64,000 nucleotides of DNA from Catalinimonas alkaloidigena (GCF_900100765.1 NZ_FNFO01000014.1:1-64000); one strand, 5' to 3'. Positions 8,997 through 18,180 are shown, counted from the stretch's first letter. Numbers and translations are program-made. The notes: generated by a model from the letters alone, not told the origin.

Positions 8997-11900
8997 TTAG
9001 AAAGTGACATTTAGCCCGATCAGGAAGGTTCTTGCTTTGGGATAGGTGAAGTAGTCGATCCCGAAGGTCTGGATGCCGCCTAACGTCGATCCGGTGTTGA
9101 TTTCGGGGTCGAAGCCGGAGTAATCGGTGATGACGAAGAGGTTCTGACCGGTGAGTGACAGACGGATGCTCTGGAGCACGTTGGACAGGCCGATCCGGTC
9201 CGGCGCAAGGTTGTAGCTCAGTGTGGCGTTGTTGAGGCGCATAAACGAGCCACTCTCCAGGTAGCGGGTCGAAACGGTATTGGCGTTGGAGATGGCCTCG
9301 TTAGGATACTGGACCGCAAAATCCGTTGTGTTGTTGGATTTGGTCAACTGCGCCTTGGTGAACAGGCTCATGGCCGTGTGGTTGTAGACCTTGTTGCCGG
9401 CCACGCCGTTGAAGTTGAGCGCCAGGTCAAACCCTTTGTAAGCAACGTTCAGGTGATACGCGTAAAGCACCTTGGGAATGGCGCTACCCACCACACGGCG
9501 GTCGTTGTCGAGCGTAGCCCCGTCGCCGTTGGCGTCTCTGAACACGTTCAGGCCGTCTTCACCAATGCCCTCAAACTGAAACATGTAGAAAGCACCGATG
9601 GGCTCATTGTTGATGTACCCGTTGATGGTCGCGCCGGTTTGTCCCGACCCCTGGGCCGCGCCGGTGGTCAGCACCGTGTAGGGCGAATCTTTGACCTGAT
9701 TCTGGATGTAAGTCAGGTTCCCCCCGAGCGAATAGGTGAAGTTGTCGCCTGCCGTACCGTAGTAGTCCAGCGTCAGCTCAAGCCCGTTGTTCTGGATCTT
9801 CATGTCCCGGATGTTGGTCCAGTAGGCATCCGTAAACTGCACCGGGTCGGCCGGCGGCACTTCCAGCAGAATATTCGAAGATTCCTTGTTGAAGTAATCC
9901 AGGCTACCGCTCAACCGGCTCTGGAAGAACGCAAAATCGATGCCCGCGTCGAGTTGGGTAGAGACCTCCCATTGCAAATTCGGGTTGGCCAAACGGGTGT
10001 ACACAATGCCGTACGGGTAGCCGCCAATGGCATCGGCGTTGGGGTCCAGCGGATAGGTGTTGTAGCTCGCGCCACCCGTAATCAAACGGTCCTCGGCATA
10101 GCTCGCCTTGGTGATTTTAGAGGGAATTTCCTGGTTCCCGGTCTGGCCCCAGCTGGCACGCACCTTCAGGTTGTTGAACACCGATTTGTTGACGAAGTCT
10201 TCGTTGCTGAGGTTCCACCCGAGCGCCACCGAAGGGAAGTAGCCGTATTTGTTGTTCGCTCCGAATTTGGAAGAACCGTCGGCCCGCAGGGTGGCGGTAA
10301 ACAGGTACCGGTTGGCGTAGGAGTAGTTGACTCGGCCAAAGAAGGACTGCAACTCGTTTTTCACGGCCGCCGCAGTCACGGTTGTGGGATACACCGTGGT
10401 ACTGTTTTGGTCCTGGTACTTGGGCTCGATGTTGTTATTGGCAAAGCCGCGGTACGAAAACTCCCGGTTTTCGTCCAGGAAGGTCTGGTACGAATGCCCG
10501 GCCAAAAGCGTCAGGTTGTGTACCTCCTGTTGCCAGGTGTAGGTCAAAGTGTTTTCCACCAACTGGTTTGTGTTGGTGCTGAGCAACGAGACGAGCGACC
10601 CATCCGCAATGTTAGATTCACTGATCACAGACGGGTAAGGTTTGTACTGCTGGTCCCGGTTGGTTGCCGAATAGTCCACCCCCATGTTCAGCTTGTACAC
10701 CAGGCCTTTTACCAATTCCACCGACGGCGAAATGGTGGCCAGGATGCGGTTGTTGAGGGCCTCGTCGCTGTAGATCTGGTACCTCTTCAGGGGATTCAGG
10801 GCATTGGTTATCAAGAGCGTCGGCTCACCGTTCGTGTAAGGCGGAACGGTCGGGTTCAGGCTGAGCATGTCGCTGATGGTGGAGCCGATGTTCGGACGTA
10901 GATTCTCGGTGTGCGAGGCCGTCAGGTTGTAATCGATCCGCAGCTTTCCGTTGAGGGCCTTTTGGTTGATGTTCAGTTTCCCGGAATAGCGCTTCAGGTT
11001 GCTGTTCTTCAGAATCCCGCCCTGGTCCTGATACCCGGCTGAGGCGTAGTAAGAAAATTTATCGGAAGCGCCGCCCACCGAGAAGTTGAGCTCCTGGGAC
11101 AACCCCGTTTGCGTCAGTTCATCTTGCCAGTCGGTCGTGGCACCAAAGTCGTTCAACGTCCCGCCCTCGGCCTGTACCTGCCGGCGAAACTCGTCGGCAC
11201 TGAACACATCGATTTTATTGGAGAGAGTCGACCAGGCCGTCGATGCCGAGAAATTCATCTCCGTTCTTCCGGATTTACCCTTCTTCGTGGTAATGACCAC
11301 CACCCCATTCGAGGCGCGGGAGCCGTACACGGCCGTAGCACTGGCATCTTTCAACACATCGATGCTTTCGATATCGTTGGGGTTCAGAAAGTTGAGCGGG
11401 TTGGTTCCCAGTCCCTGCGAGGAGTTGTCGAGCAGAAAGCCGTCGACCACGTACAGCGGCTGGGTACCGGAACGCAAGCTTCCTACCCCACGGATGATGA
11501 CGTTTTGCGCCGAACCGGGCTCACCGCTGGCACTCGTTACGTTGACGCCTGATACTTTTCCCTGCAAAAGCTGCCCTGGGTTGGTCACAACTCCGCGGTT
11601 AAAGTTTTCGCTGTTCACCGAACTGATCGCCCCTGTCACGTCCGATCGTTTCTGCGTACCGTACCCGACCACCACAATCTCGCTCAGCTGTTGTTTGTCG
11701 ACCTCCAGCGCCACATCCACCACGGCCCGTCCGCCCAGGGCGATCTCGTGCGGCAAGTACCCGACGTACGAAAACACCAGAACCGCTTCAGGATTGCTGA
11801 CCTCCAGGGTGTAACGGCCTTCGATGTCGGTGATGGTACCGTCGGCCGTGCCCTTGATGACGACGTTTACACCGGGCAACGCTTCGCCGGATTCGTCCGT

Positions 11901-12089
11901 CACGCGCCCGCTGACCGTGAGCAGGGTCTGGTTCACGCGTGTTTCCACCCGATGGGGTGTGTTGGCATACGCTCCCGCGAGCGGGGGAAGCACCCCGACG
12001 CCCAGCCCCAACAGGGACACCAGCAGGGGTCTGCAGACGATCGGCCTTTGCAGGGGTCGTCTTAAAGTAGGAAGAGAAAAGTGTCGCAT
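8997..12089 (-). CDS. susC: SusC/RagA family TonB-linked outer-membrane transporter
   Basis: A 1030-residue TonB-dependent transporter. The chosen ATG (MRHFSLPTL) gives a long, basic N-terminus and signal peptide ending near GAYA. A carboxypeptidase-regulatory-like domain (TVSGRVTDESGEALPGVNV) follows, then the plug with the SusC signature VVGYGTQKRSDVTGAISSV and the NVIIRGVGSL..PLYVVDGF segment. The rest is a 22-strand-type barrel ending in ARTFLIGLNVTF, whose terminal Phe fits outer-membrane insertion. With SusD it imports oligomeric nutrients using TonB/ExbBD energy. There is no adjacent anti-sigma/ECF pair, so regulation is not evident locally. The length is typical for the family. Confidence 0.95.
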   Translation of the reverse strand: MRHFSLPTLRRPLQRPIVCRPLLVSLLGLGVGVLPPLAGAYANTPHRVETRVNQTLLTVSGRVTDESGEALPGVNVVIKGTADGTITDIEGRYTLEVSNPEAVLVFSYVGYLPHEIALGGRAVVDVALEVDKQQLSEIVVVGYGTQKRSDVTGAISSVNSENFNRGVVTNPGQLLQGKVSGVNVTSASGEPGSAQNVIIRGVGSLRSGTQPLYVVDGFLLDNSSQGLGTNPLNFLNPNDIESIDVLKDASATAVYGSRASNGVVVITTKKGKSGRTEMNFSASTAWSTLSNKIDVFSADEFRRQVQAEGGTLNDFGATTDWQDELTQTGLSQELNFSVGGASDKFSYYASAGYQDQGGILKNSNLKRYSGKLNINQKALNGKLRIDYNLTASHTENLRPNIGSTISDMLSLNPTVPPYTNGEPTLLITNALNPLKRYQIYSDEALNNRILATISPSVELVKGLVYKLNMGVDYSATNRDQQYKPYPSVISESNIADGSLVSLLSTNTNQLVENTLTYTWQQEVHNLTLLAGHSYQTFLDENREFSYRGFANNNIEPKYQDQNSTTVYPTTVTAAAVKNELQSFFGRVNYSYANRYLFTATLRADGSSKFGANNKYGYFPSVALGWNLSNEDFVNKSVFNNLKVRASWGQTGNQEIPSKITKASYAEDRLITGGASYNTYPLDPNADAIGGYPYGIVYTRLANPNLQWEVSTQLDAGIDFAFFQSRLSGSLDYFNKESSNILLEVPPADPVQFTDAYWTNIRDMKIQNNGLELTLDYYGTAGDNFTYSLGGNLTYIQNQVKDSPYTVLTTGAAQGSGQTGATINGYINNEPIGAFYMFQFEGIGEDGLNVFRDANGDGATLDNDRRVVGSAIPKVLYAYHLNVAYKGFDLALNFNGVAGNKVYNHTAMSLFTKAQLTKSNNTTDFAVQYPNEAISNANTVSTRYLESGSFMRLNNATLSYNLAPDRIGLSNVLQSIRLSLTGQNLFVITDYSGFDPEINTGSTLGGIQTFGIDYFTYPKARTFLIGLNVTF

Positions 12090-12674
12090 ACAATCGGTAA
12101 ATAGGATAAGAATAGAATGGATTTGCAGGATTGGACAGCCCATGAGCACCGGTAGGCAGCGTTGCCATGGGACCTTACGTGTGAAGCTTGGGTGGGGTAA
12201 CTCGCGTAAATAAGGGTGCAAATAGTCCCGTTTTGGGGGAAGATGGGGAAAGCGAAGATTACCCTTGCTTTAAATTATCGTCACAGGAAAGCGCCAAACA
12301 ACCGCCTCGTGTTACCTATGTATTACCAATACCCACTCAATATAAAAAATAGTATGCGAAAACAAGGGCTCCGGAGAAGGGTCTGATCAGCGTCACGATC
12401 ATCAGGAAACACCCCCGCAGGCGGCGACGTTTTTCCGGCGGATTTTTGTGGCTTTAGTCGCTCAAAGGGAACTTACGTGGGATAGCAAAGCGCATGCCTC
12501 CCACTAAAAAATGGTGTGCGAGCGTGATCCCCATCCGAGGGTAGTGAGGGCACCCGGAGCACCAAGGCTTCCGCCCCCCGTGTGACTCGAACCTTAACAC
12601 GTCCGGCAACTTTAAAATAAGGGTCTGCGTAGGCGCACGCTTCCGTACCGCCACAAAGGTTCAGGTCAAGTGAG
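12090..12674. other. Intergenic region upstream of susC
   Basis: About 585 bases between the susC start and the end of the DUF808 gene (both minus strand). It should contain the susC promoter; an A/T-rich patch lies near 12310-12360. No gene, tRNA or clear terminator was recognised. Short open frames here have no family resemblance. Confidence 0.45.
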
Positions 12675-13595
12675 CTATCCCCGTGCAAAGAGTCGCTTCG
12701 CCAGGAGCACCAGCTTTTCGACCAGAAAGCCCAGCCCCAGGCCGGCGATGCCACAGGCCAGCGCCTTGGCCAACCAAGCCACCACCGGGAGGGCGGCCAG
12801 GGCATGTTCCAGTTCGTGCAGGAGGTGATTGGTAAACGGAATGCCGTGGGCAATGATTTCGCCGCCTACCCACAGCATGGCTGCCGTGCCCACGTATCCC
12901 AGGATGCGGAGAAAATGCGGCATCAGTTTGACGATTCCGCGCCCCACTTTGCGCAGCGTCGGCGAGAATTTTTCCTGCGTCAGGTGCAGGCCGATGTCGT
13001 CCGCTTTTACCAGCAGGCCCACAAACCCATACACCGCCACGGTGATGAACACTGCCACGGCCAGCATCACGACAATCTGGTTGGTCAGCTGCTGGTCAGT
13101 GACCTGGCTGTAAGCAATGGCGATAATTTCCGCCGATAAAATAACGTCGGTGCGGACGGCACTCGTCACCCGTTCCTTTTCCAGCTCTTCCGGCGTCATG
13201 ACGCGCACGTCTTCGCGCTCCGGATCCACCTCGTGGTGTTTGCTGAGCATCGCGTGCACCTTTTCGTAACCTTCAAAGCACAGGTACGCCCCTCCTACCA
13301 TCAAGATGGGCGTGATGGCCCAGGGCGCAAAGTAGCCGAGCAACAAGGCCGCCGGGCTGAGGATGAGCAGCTTGTTGAACAGCGATTTTTTAGCGATCCG
13401 GTAAATGATCGAAAGCTCGCGGGCCGGATTGAGCCCCACGACGTACTTGGGTGTAACGGCCGTATCGTCGATCACAATGCCCGACACTTTGCCGGTCGTT
13501 TTGGCAACCTGGGTGGGCACGTCGTCTAAGCTGGCGGCGCTGGCTTTGACCAACGCCGAAATATCGTCTAACAAGGCAAAAAGACCGGAGGGCAT
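12675..13595 (-). CDS. DUF808 (YedI-like) inner-membrane protein
   Basis: A 306-residue protein of the DUF808 family of inner-membrane proteins with unknown function. The start MPSGLFALLDD is the usual start of the family; an ATG 14 codons upstream exists but adds residues not expected. The conserved opening LLDDISALVKASAASLDDV, then DDTAVTPKYVVGL, and five to six hydrophobic segments are seen (LLILSPAALLLGYFAPW, PILMVGGAYLCFEGYEKV, VVMLAVAVFITVAVYGFVGLL, and C-terminal VVAWLAKALACGI). The central loop is charged. It stands alone, 178 bp from the BLUF gene upstream. No function is proposed. Confidence 0.88.
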   Translation of the reverse strand: MPSGLFALLDDISALVKASAASLDDVPTQVAKTTGKVSGIVIDDTAVTPKYVVGLNPARELSIIYRIAKKSLFNKLLILSPAALLLGYFAPWAITPILMVGGAYLCFEGYEKVHAMLSKHHEVDPEREDVRVMTPEELEKERVTSAVRTDVILSAEIIAIAYSQVTDQQLTNQIVVMLAVAVFITVAVYGFVGLLVKADDIGLHLTQEKFSPTLRKVGRGIVKLMPHFLRILGYVGTAAMLWVGGEIIAHGIPFTNHLLHELEHALAALPVVAWLAKALACGIAGLGLGFLVEKLVLLAKRLFARG

Positions 13596-13773
13596 AGGCG
13601 CTAGTTCGCTGCGTACAGGGGTTGGTTGTCCACTCAATCCGGCAGACGGCTGTAAAATAGAGGAAATGGCCCATTGATGGCCTCCCCTTTCGCAAAAATT
13701 GTGGCGACCCCACCGCCTGACGGGCCTCCGGCAGCCCGTACCCGGTCAACAGCGGAGAACGGAAGGTTGCCCC

Positions 13774-14190
13774 CTAAAAGAATTTCTTCAACAGGCCCAG
13801 TACCTGTTGTCCGTTGGCTTCCTTCCCCATCAGAAGGCGGCTGAAAAGCACCCGGTCTTCCGGGGTGATGTCCGTATGAAAATCCACCTTTCCCTCGCCC
13901 AGCTTTTTTGACCCCATGTGCCAGCTGGGGAATGTTTTCTGGCGGATGGGCCCTACCGAAATCATGCGGGGCTGGTGATGGCGGGCATCGTGCTGGATCT
14001 TTTCGTATAACCCCATGAGCACCTTGTAGTCGCCTTCTACCAACTGAATGAACTGGGTGTCGGAATAGAGCAACACACCCGTGATGCCGAGGGCCGGATT
14101 GTTCTTTTGGCAGGCGGCCAGAATCCGATCTATTTCGGCAGACGTGCACGCCTTCTGGCGTTGACTGACGTAAACGAGTTGAGAAAGCAT
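13774..14190 (-). CDS. BLUF-domain blue-light photoreceptor
   Basis: A 138-residue stand-alone BLUF protein that would bind FAD and sense blue light in the cytoplasm. The flavin-binding signature is complete: Tyr7 (QLVYVS), Asn31 with ALGITGVLLY, Gln49 in FIQLVEG, and Trp90 in FPSWHMG, which correspond to the residues that form the hydrogen-bond switch. Length fits a domain of about 100 residues plus a short C-terminal cap. There is no attached output domain (no EAL, GGDEF or HTH), so signalling must go through a partner, which is not obvious among the neighbours. It lies downstream of operon A with a 329-base gap and is probably a separate unit. Confidence 0.92.
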   Translation of the reverse strand: MLSQLVYVSQRQKACTSAEIDRILAACQKNNPALGITGVLLYSDTQFIQLVEGDYKVLMGLYEKIQHDARHHQPRMISVGPIRQKTFPSWHMGSKKLGEGKVDFHTDITPEDRVLFSRLLMGKEANGQQVLGLLKKFF

Positions 14191-14519
14191 GATTGACTTA
14201 TTTGGTTAAAAAATTTACTTTCTCTAACTCATATGATATTTTCTAGTTACGATGGGGCCGTTTTGGGTTCCTTGTTGGAGGTTAGTTTTCTAACAGAGTT
14301 ACCACATGATTTGATTTCCGGTTCGTTTTTTCCTCCGTTATGCCTAGACGTTCTCTCCCCCTTCAGGAGAAGACACCCCTGAAGATCACCAACTTGCTAC
14401 AGGAGGTAAGGCCAACCCACAGGATTTTCTTACCTACGTAAGGGAGTAGGGTCTTCGCGCAAGAAGCCGGACTGCGGCGGATGCCGCAAAAAGCAAGTGG
14501 TATAGCACGCTTCTGGTTG
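14191..14519. other. Intergenic region with a small stem-loop
   Basis: About 330 bases between the esterase stop and the BLUF start. CTTCAGG (14361-14367) pairs with CCTGAAG (14378-14384) and may terminate operon A transcripts, but there is no strong T-tract. An A/T-rich stretch at 14200-14250 could be the BLUF promoter. No gene was seen. Confidence 0.4.
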
Positions 14520-15149
14520 CTAGAAAGTCCCGTCCAGGATGCCCTGGGCGAACACCAACTCTTCCGGGTGGATGGTGTGGCCCATCCCCGGGTAAACCTT
14601 TTTCCGGACGTGTGCGCCCATCTCCGTCAGGACCATCTCGGTTTCGTCGACGCGGATGCGGGGCACGTGCGGGTCGGGATCGCTGGTCCCCAAAAATACA
14701 GGCGTTCCGGCAAAGTCGCCCCGGTAGCGCGACCGGTCGACCGTTTCGCCCAGCAAGCCCCCCGTCAAGCCCACGATGCCGCCGAAGCGCCGCGCATGTC
14801 GGGCACAAAATTCCAGCATCAGGCAGGCTCCCTGGGAGAAGCCCAGCCAGTAGAGGCGCTCGTCCGGAAAGCCCAGGCCTTCGAGGTTATCGCGCAACTC
14901 TTCCAGCATGCTCAGGCTGTTGGACAGATACGGCTCGTTCTTCGCAAGGGGTGCCAGAAAGCTGTTCGGGTACCAGGTGTGTCCGATGGCCTGCGGAGCC
15001 AGATAGGCCAGTTGATCCGTCGCCAGTCGCTCCCCGAGCGGCAGCATTCCGTCGGCGGTAGCGCCCCGGCCGTGGACCAGGATGAGCACGCGGTCGGCTT
15101 TGTCCAGGGGCACGCCCCCCCGGGCCACCCGTTCGTTATGAATGATCAT
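14520..15149 (-). CDS. Phospholipase/carboxylesterase family alpha/beta hydrolase
   Basis: A 209-residue serine hydrolase of the small carboxylesterase/lysophospholipase type, in the same broad family as Bacillus MhqD. The nucleophile elbow GFSQGA (Ser105), the acid in GTSDPDPH (Asp157) and GMGHTIH (His191) form the triad; the oxyanion region is ILVHGRGA. No signal peptide, so cytoplasmic. It is the last gene of operon A after GNAT, Dps and the Gre-like gene, 58 bp behind the latter. In Bacillus, related hydrolases are induced by quinones together with ring-cleaving dioxygenases. Here a dioxygenase is in operon C under the same promoter element, which supports a role in detoxifying electrophiles (inference). 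Confidence 0.85.
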   Translation of the reverse strand: MIIHNERVARGGVPLDKADRVLILVHGRGATADGMLPLGERLATDQLAYLAPQAIGHTWYPNSFLAPLAKNEPYLSNSLSMLEELRDNLEGLGFPDERLYWLGFSQGACLMLEFCARHARRFGGIVGLTGGLLGETVDRSRYRGDFAGTPVFLGTSDPDPHVPRIRVDETEMVLTEMGAHVRKKVYPGMGHTIHPEELVFAQGILDGTF

Positions 15150-15207
15150 GGGAAAAACGTTCGAGGTAAACAGGTCCGTATGCCGTTAAAGGTAGCGATT
15201 TTCTCAC

Positions 15208-15684
15208 CTACATCAGATCCAGGATTACGTACTCGACCGCCCCCAGGTGGAACTCGGCCCCCTTCCGCAGGCCCTCCATTTTCTGAAACAGCGGCGATCC
15301 GGTCGAAATGCCGTACACCCGAACGCCCGCCACCTTCCGCTTCGGCACCGCCACCGCCACCAGAAAGTAGGCATAGTTCGTCCTGACCAGGCTGCCGTAC
15401 CGGACCTGTTCGTGGACGTGCTCCGGGTGCAGGGCGCGTAACGCCCGTAGGTCTTCGGCCCGTTGGTCCAGGTCCGGCGTGTAGGTTGCCACGTCGTGTA
15501 ATAGCCCTTCCAGAGGCGATTCTTCCAGTTGCGCGTTGTCCTGGTTTTCGCCCGCAATGGCGTCCCGCTGCTGGTGCTGCCAGGTATGCAGGCGGGTCAG
15601 CTCGGCTTCTTGCTGCTGAATCATCGCCTCGATGATCTCGCGTTTCAGGGCCAGCGTCAGGGCGGTCGTAGGGAACGGTTCCAT
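15208..15684 (-). CDS. GreA/GreB-like transcription factor homologue
   Basis: A 158-residue protein with the two-part Gre layout: a helical N-terminal half (about residues 1-80, rich in Glu/Gln/Leu, likely coiled coil) and a C-terminal FKBP-like half with GSLVRTNYAYFLVAVAV and ISTGSPLFQKMEGLRKGAEFHL, matching the Gre C-terminal pattern. The start ATG is 2 bp after the Dps stop, so the two are translationally linked; an in-frame extension into dps is rejected. It probably binds RNA polymerase near the secondary channel, but the N-terminal coiled coil is shorter and less canonical than true GreA. Transcript cleavage activity is therefore uncertain. The association with Dps suggests a stress role. 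Confidence 0.72.
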   Translation of the reverse strand: MEPFPTTALTLALKREIIEAMIQQQEAELTRLHTWQHQQRDAIAGENQDNAQLEESPLEGLLHDVATYTPDLDQRAEDLRALRALHPEHVHEQVRYGSLVRTNYAYFLVAVAVPKRKVAGVRVYGISTGSPLFQKMEGLRKGAEFHLGAVEYVILDLM

Positions 15685-15686
15685 CG

Positions 15687-16160
15687 TCACGAAAGCGAAG
15701 CGCGAAGCATCCAGGCCATCTTCTCGTGTTGCCGCAGCAGGCCCGTGACCAGATCGCTCGTGCCCGCATCCTTCCACTCGTCGGCAAAGCGGTCGGCCAG
15801 GGTGCGGAGTTCTTTGATCACCGTTTCGTGGTCGTCGATCAGCTGCCGGAGTTGCGTCGGAGCATCGTTGGTGTACGTCGGTTCCAGCAGGTTCGTCAGC
15901 TTCAGGAAGTCGGCCAGCCGGGCTTCGGCGTAGTGCCCCAGGGCACGGATGCGTTCCGCCACCTCGTCGACGCCGGCGGCCAGCGTCTGGTACTGAGTTT
16001 CGTACAGCGTATGCAAGGCGATGAACTGCGGCCCGGCCACGTTCCAGTGGTAGTTCCGGGTTTTGGTCAGCAGCACGTACTCGTCGGCCAGCAGCGTATT
16101 CAGGGCCAGCGCGACGTTTTGTTTGTGGTCTTCGGTAATGCCTAAGTGTGCGGTTTCCAT
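15687..16160 (-). CDS. dps: Dps ferritin-like DNA-protection protein
   Basis: A 157-residue Dps protein, which forms a dodecameric cage that oxidises and stores iron with hydrogen peroxide and protects DNA. The inter-subunit ferroxidase ligands are all in place with family spacing: His38 (NYHWNV), His50, Asp65 and Glu69 (H-x11-H-x14-D-x3-E). Length is typical. It is the second gene of operon A: 39 bp after the GNAT gene and 2 bp before the Gre-like gene. Its inclusion under the 38-bp promoter element at 16524-16589 argues that the element responds to oxidative or related stress. Confidence 0.95.
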   Translation of the reverse strand: METAHLGITEDHKQNVALALNTLLADEYVLLTKTRNYHWNVAGPQFIALHTLYETQYQTLAAGVDEVAERIRALGHYAEARLADFLKLTNLLEPTYTNDAPTQLRQLIDDHETVIKELRTLADRFADEWKDAGTSDLVTGLLRQHEKMAWMLRASLS

Positions 16161-16199
16161 GGGTATAAACGGATTAGGGCGTTGAACGAGGAAGAGCGT

Positions 16200-16499
16200 T
16201 TACGGACGAGGTGCTGTCAGGCGTAGCTTGCCGACCGGCAGGTCATGGTATTCAGGATGGCGCTGCAGGTAGGCCCGCACAAACGGGCACAGCACCACGA
16301 TGGACGTGCCGGTCTGGCGGGCGTAGTCCAAGCCGGCGCGGGCCAGTTGGGAGGCAAGGCCCCGCCCGGCGATGGCCTCGGGCACCCAGGTGTGCAGAAA
16401 ATAGAGTTGCTGGCCCTGAATGCGGTACTGAAGCTCGGCGCGTTCGCCGTCCAGGCGGATCTCAAAGCGCTGTTCGGTCGGATTGTGAGTTACCTCCAT
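16200..16499 (-). CDS. Small GNAT-type N-acetyltransferase (YjdJ-like)
   Basis: A 99-residue GNAT-fold protein of the short YjdJ/GCN5-related type, which transfers acetyl from acetyl-CoA to an unknown acceptor. The chosen start MEVTHNPTE is a family-like start; an in-frame extension of nine residues upstream is possible. The acetyl-CoA loop is seen as AIAGRGLASQLARAGL and the later VVLCPFVRAYLQRHPEY segment is typical. First gene of operon A: the -7 box TAGCTTTG (minus strand) ends 25 bases upstream of this start. Confidence 0.85.
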   Translation of the reverse strand: MEVTHNPTEQRFEIRLDGERAELQYRIQGQQLYFLHTWVPEAIAGRGLASQLARAGLDYARQTGTSIVVLCPFVRAYLQRHPEYHDLPVGKLRLTAPRP

Positions 16500-16523
16500 C
16501 GTAAAAAGGGGTGAAGCGTTGAA

Positions 16524-16589
16524 CAAAGCTAACGCCCGCCACCAGGCAGGACAATTGTCAAACTACGGTTCGTCATGTACATATCATCG
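16524..16589 (-). promoter_or_regulatory. Operon A promoter with conserved 38-bp element (copy A)
   Basis: On the minus strand a 38-bp element (16552-16589) is followed by exactly 20 bases and the -7 box TAGCTTTG (16524-16531). On the plus strand the element starts CAATTG and ends GTACATATCATCG. The CAATTG end is at the -33 position. Two further copies (21120-21157 and 31514-31551) share 30 of 38 positions and the same spacing to a -7 box. The position upstream of and overlapping -33 suits an activator site. Predicted start of transcription is near 16517. Confidence 0.82.
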
Positions 16590-16609
16590 CCCACGGCGGT
16601 GCCCGCACG

Positions 16610-17140
16610 CTAGACCCGGAACATGGGCAGCGGATGGAGCGGATGCCGACGGAGGCGCTTTCCCGTTTCGCGGACAAGGAACACGTGGAATCCCAGGTTG
16701 GGCCACTGGCGGCGCACATGCCGGAGTTGCTGCCGGTCCACACCGAAACGGACCCACCCGAACGTAACGTCCATCCAGTCGGCGCGCCGGAAGGTTTCGA
16801 CGAGGGGCGCATGCTGGCCGCGGTACGGGATAAGCTTGTGGTGCCAGTAAATCATCAGGGTGATTTCTTCCGTCCAGTCGGCGTGTCCGTGTTCGGTCAG
16901 GTAGCGGCGCGCCTGTTGCACCGACGGGGCCAGGTAATCGAACGTGTGGTCGGTCCAGATGCCCAGGTCGTGAAACACGGCGGCGACGGCATACTTCGCC
17001 GCGTGGCTTTCTTCCCGGTCCAGCAGAAGGCAATGGGAAAACACCCGGTGCACATGGTTGCGGTAGCGTGCAAAGTCCTGGCCCAGCATCGGCCGAAAGC
17101 GTTGCAGCAGCGTGTCGGGGAGCGCATGGACGGGGTGCAT
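16610..17140 (-). CDS. HD-domain hydrolase-like protein
   Basis: A 176-residue HD-superfamily protein. The metal-binding pattern is seen as HVHRVFSH early, then VAAVFHDLGIW (the HD pair) and a later IYWHHK. Such proteins are usually phosphohydrolases of nucleotides or related molecules; the substrate is not evident. The ATG at 17140 (MHPVHALPD) is preferred over an upstream GTG at 17167. It follows the last hydrolase of operon B by 85 bp without an obvious terminator between and may be its fifth gene. It ends 21 bases before the copy A promoter element. Confidence 0.75.
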   Translation of the reverse strand: MHPVHALPDTLLQRFRPMLGQDFARYRNHVHRVFSHCLLLDREESHAAKYAVAAVFHDLGIWTDHTFDYLAPSVQQARRYLTEHGHADWTEEITLMIYWHHKLIPYRGQHAPLVETFRRADWMDVTFGWVRFGVDRQQLRHVRRQWPNLGFHVFLVRETGKRLRRHPLHPLPMFRV

Positions 17141-17225
17141 CAGGTTCGGAGAGTTAAGGGGAAACACGAAAAGCCGCCGACTTTTTAGGCAAGCAGCTTC
17201 TCGGGCCGTTGGAAAAAGAACGTGG

Positions 17226-18041
17226 TCAGTTGAGCTTGCTGATGTTGAGCAGGATCGTAGTCGTTTCCGTAGGGCGGGACAAGAAAGGACAGTGCCCGCT
17301 TTCGATCGGATAGATTCGGGTGATGCCCGCCGCGGTAAACATCATCTCCTGAAAATCGGGTCCCAGGTTGTTGTCCTGCAACGTGTGGATGAAGTACTTG
17401 TCCACCTTTCCCCAGTTCCGGTCGGTCACCGCAATCGGATCGTCAAACGGCGGGGCCGGTTCGGGTTGATACTGGTCCAGCACCAGTTGCTGTAGAGCGG
17501 GCGAGCCGTCCTGGATGAAGATGGGCACGATCTGATCGGACTTGATGCCGAAGGTCAGAAAATCTTCCGAAGGTTCCAACGCCGGGCCCAACAACGACTC
17601 CGTGTTGTAGGCGGCCAGCTCGAACAAGGTCTGTCCGTTGCCGGGCACAAACGCACCGACGTACACCAGCTTGTCGATTTTGTGGGGAATCTGTTCGGCC
17701 ACCGCCGTCACCACCGCTCCACCCATGCTGTGCCCGACCAGAATGACCTTGCCGGGGATTTTTTTGATGGCGCTGACGACCGTCTTCTTGTACAACTCCA
17801 TGGAAGTTTCGGCGGGAGGCGTTGGGTCGTCGCCGTGCGCGGGGAGCTGCACCACCACCACCTTCTGCCCCAACTCGTTCAGTTGGGCTTCGACAAACTG
17901 CCAAGCATACGGCGCCTGCCAGGCCCCGTGCACCAGAACGAACGTGTCGGGCGGGTGCGGAGACTCACAAGGTGGGTCGCAGGCGGTGAGCGCACACAGC
18001 AGCAGCGCCGTGCTCAGCCCGGAGACATAACGATTTTTCAT
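17226..18041 (-). CDS. Alpha/beta hydrolase lipoprotein
   Basis: A 271-residue alpha/beta hydrolase of the salicylate-esterase-like type. The N-terminus has a lipobox (ALTAC, Cys21), so it is probably anchored in an envelope membrane. The nucleophile elbow GHSMGG (Ser105), the oxyanion motif FVLVHGAW and the late SGHCPFLS His are visible. Fourth hydrolase of operon B. A strong stem-loop (18137-18180) separates it from the gene before, so its expression may be partly reduced or independent. Substrate unknown. Confidence 0.85.
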   Translation of the reverse strand: MKNRYVSGLSTALLLCALTACDPPCESPHPPDTFVLVHGAWQAPYAWQFVEAQLNELGQKVVVVQLPAHGDDPTPPAETSMELYKKTVVSAIKKIPGKVILVGHSMGGAVVTAVAEQIPHKIDKLVYVGAFVPGNGQTLFELAAYNTESLLGPALEPSEDFLTFGIKSDQIVPIFIQDGSPALQQLVLDQYQPEPAPPFDDPIAVTDRNWGKVDKYFIHTLQDNNLGPDFQEMMFTAAGITRIYPIESGHCPFLSRPTETTTILLNISKLN

Positions 18042-18136
18042 GGGAGAAACGAATTCAGGAAGTGAGAAAGATGGAGGTATAGGGGTTCTGGCGGCACGGT
18101 TAGGCGGACTCTGGTGCCGAACCCAAGCGAGACGAA

Positions 18137-18180
18137 CGCAGGAGAAGCGGTTGCAGCAGGCACCGGCCGCTTCTCCTGCG
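18137..18180. terminator. Strong 14-bp stem-loop between hydrolase genes
   Basis: CGCAGGAGAAGCGG (18137-18150) pairs perfectly with CCGCTTCTCCTGCG (18167-18180). It lies 24 bases beyond the stop of the hydrolase gene ending at 18204 and 96 bases before the next start. With no T-run it may be an attenuator or a 3-prime RNA-stabilising structure rather than a full terminator. Confidence 0.55.

Noticed and set aside
12540-12660. tRNA-like T-arm (GGTTCGAGTC on the minus strand)
   Set aside because: The flanking bases do not pair into a T-stem, and no anticodon arm or acceptor stem can be drawn.
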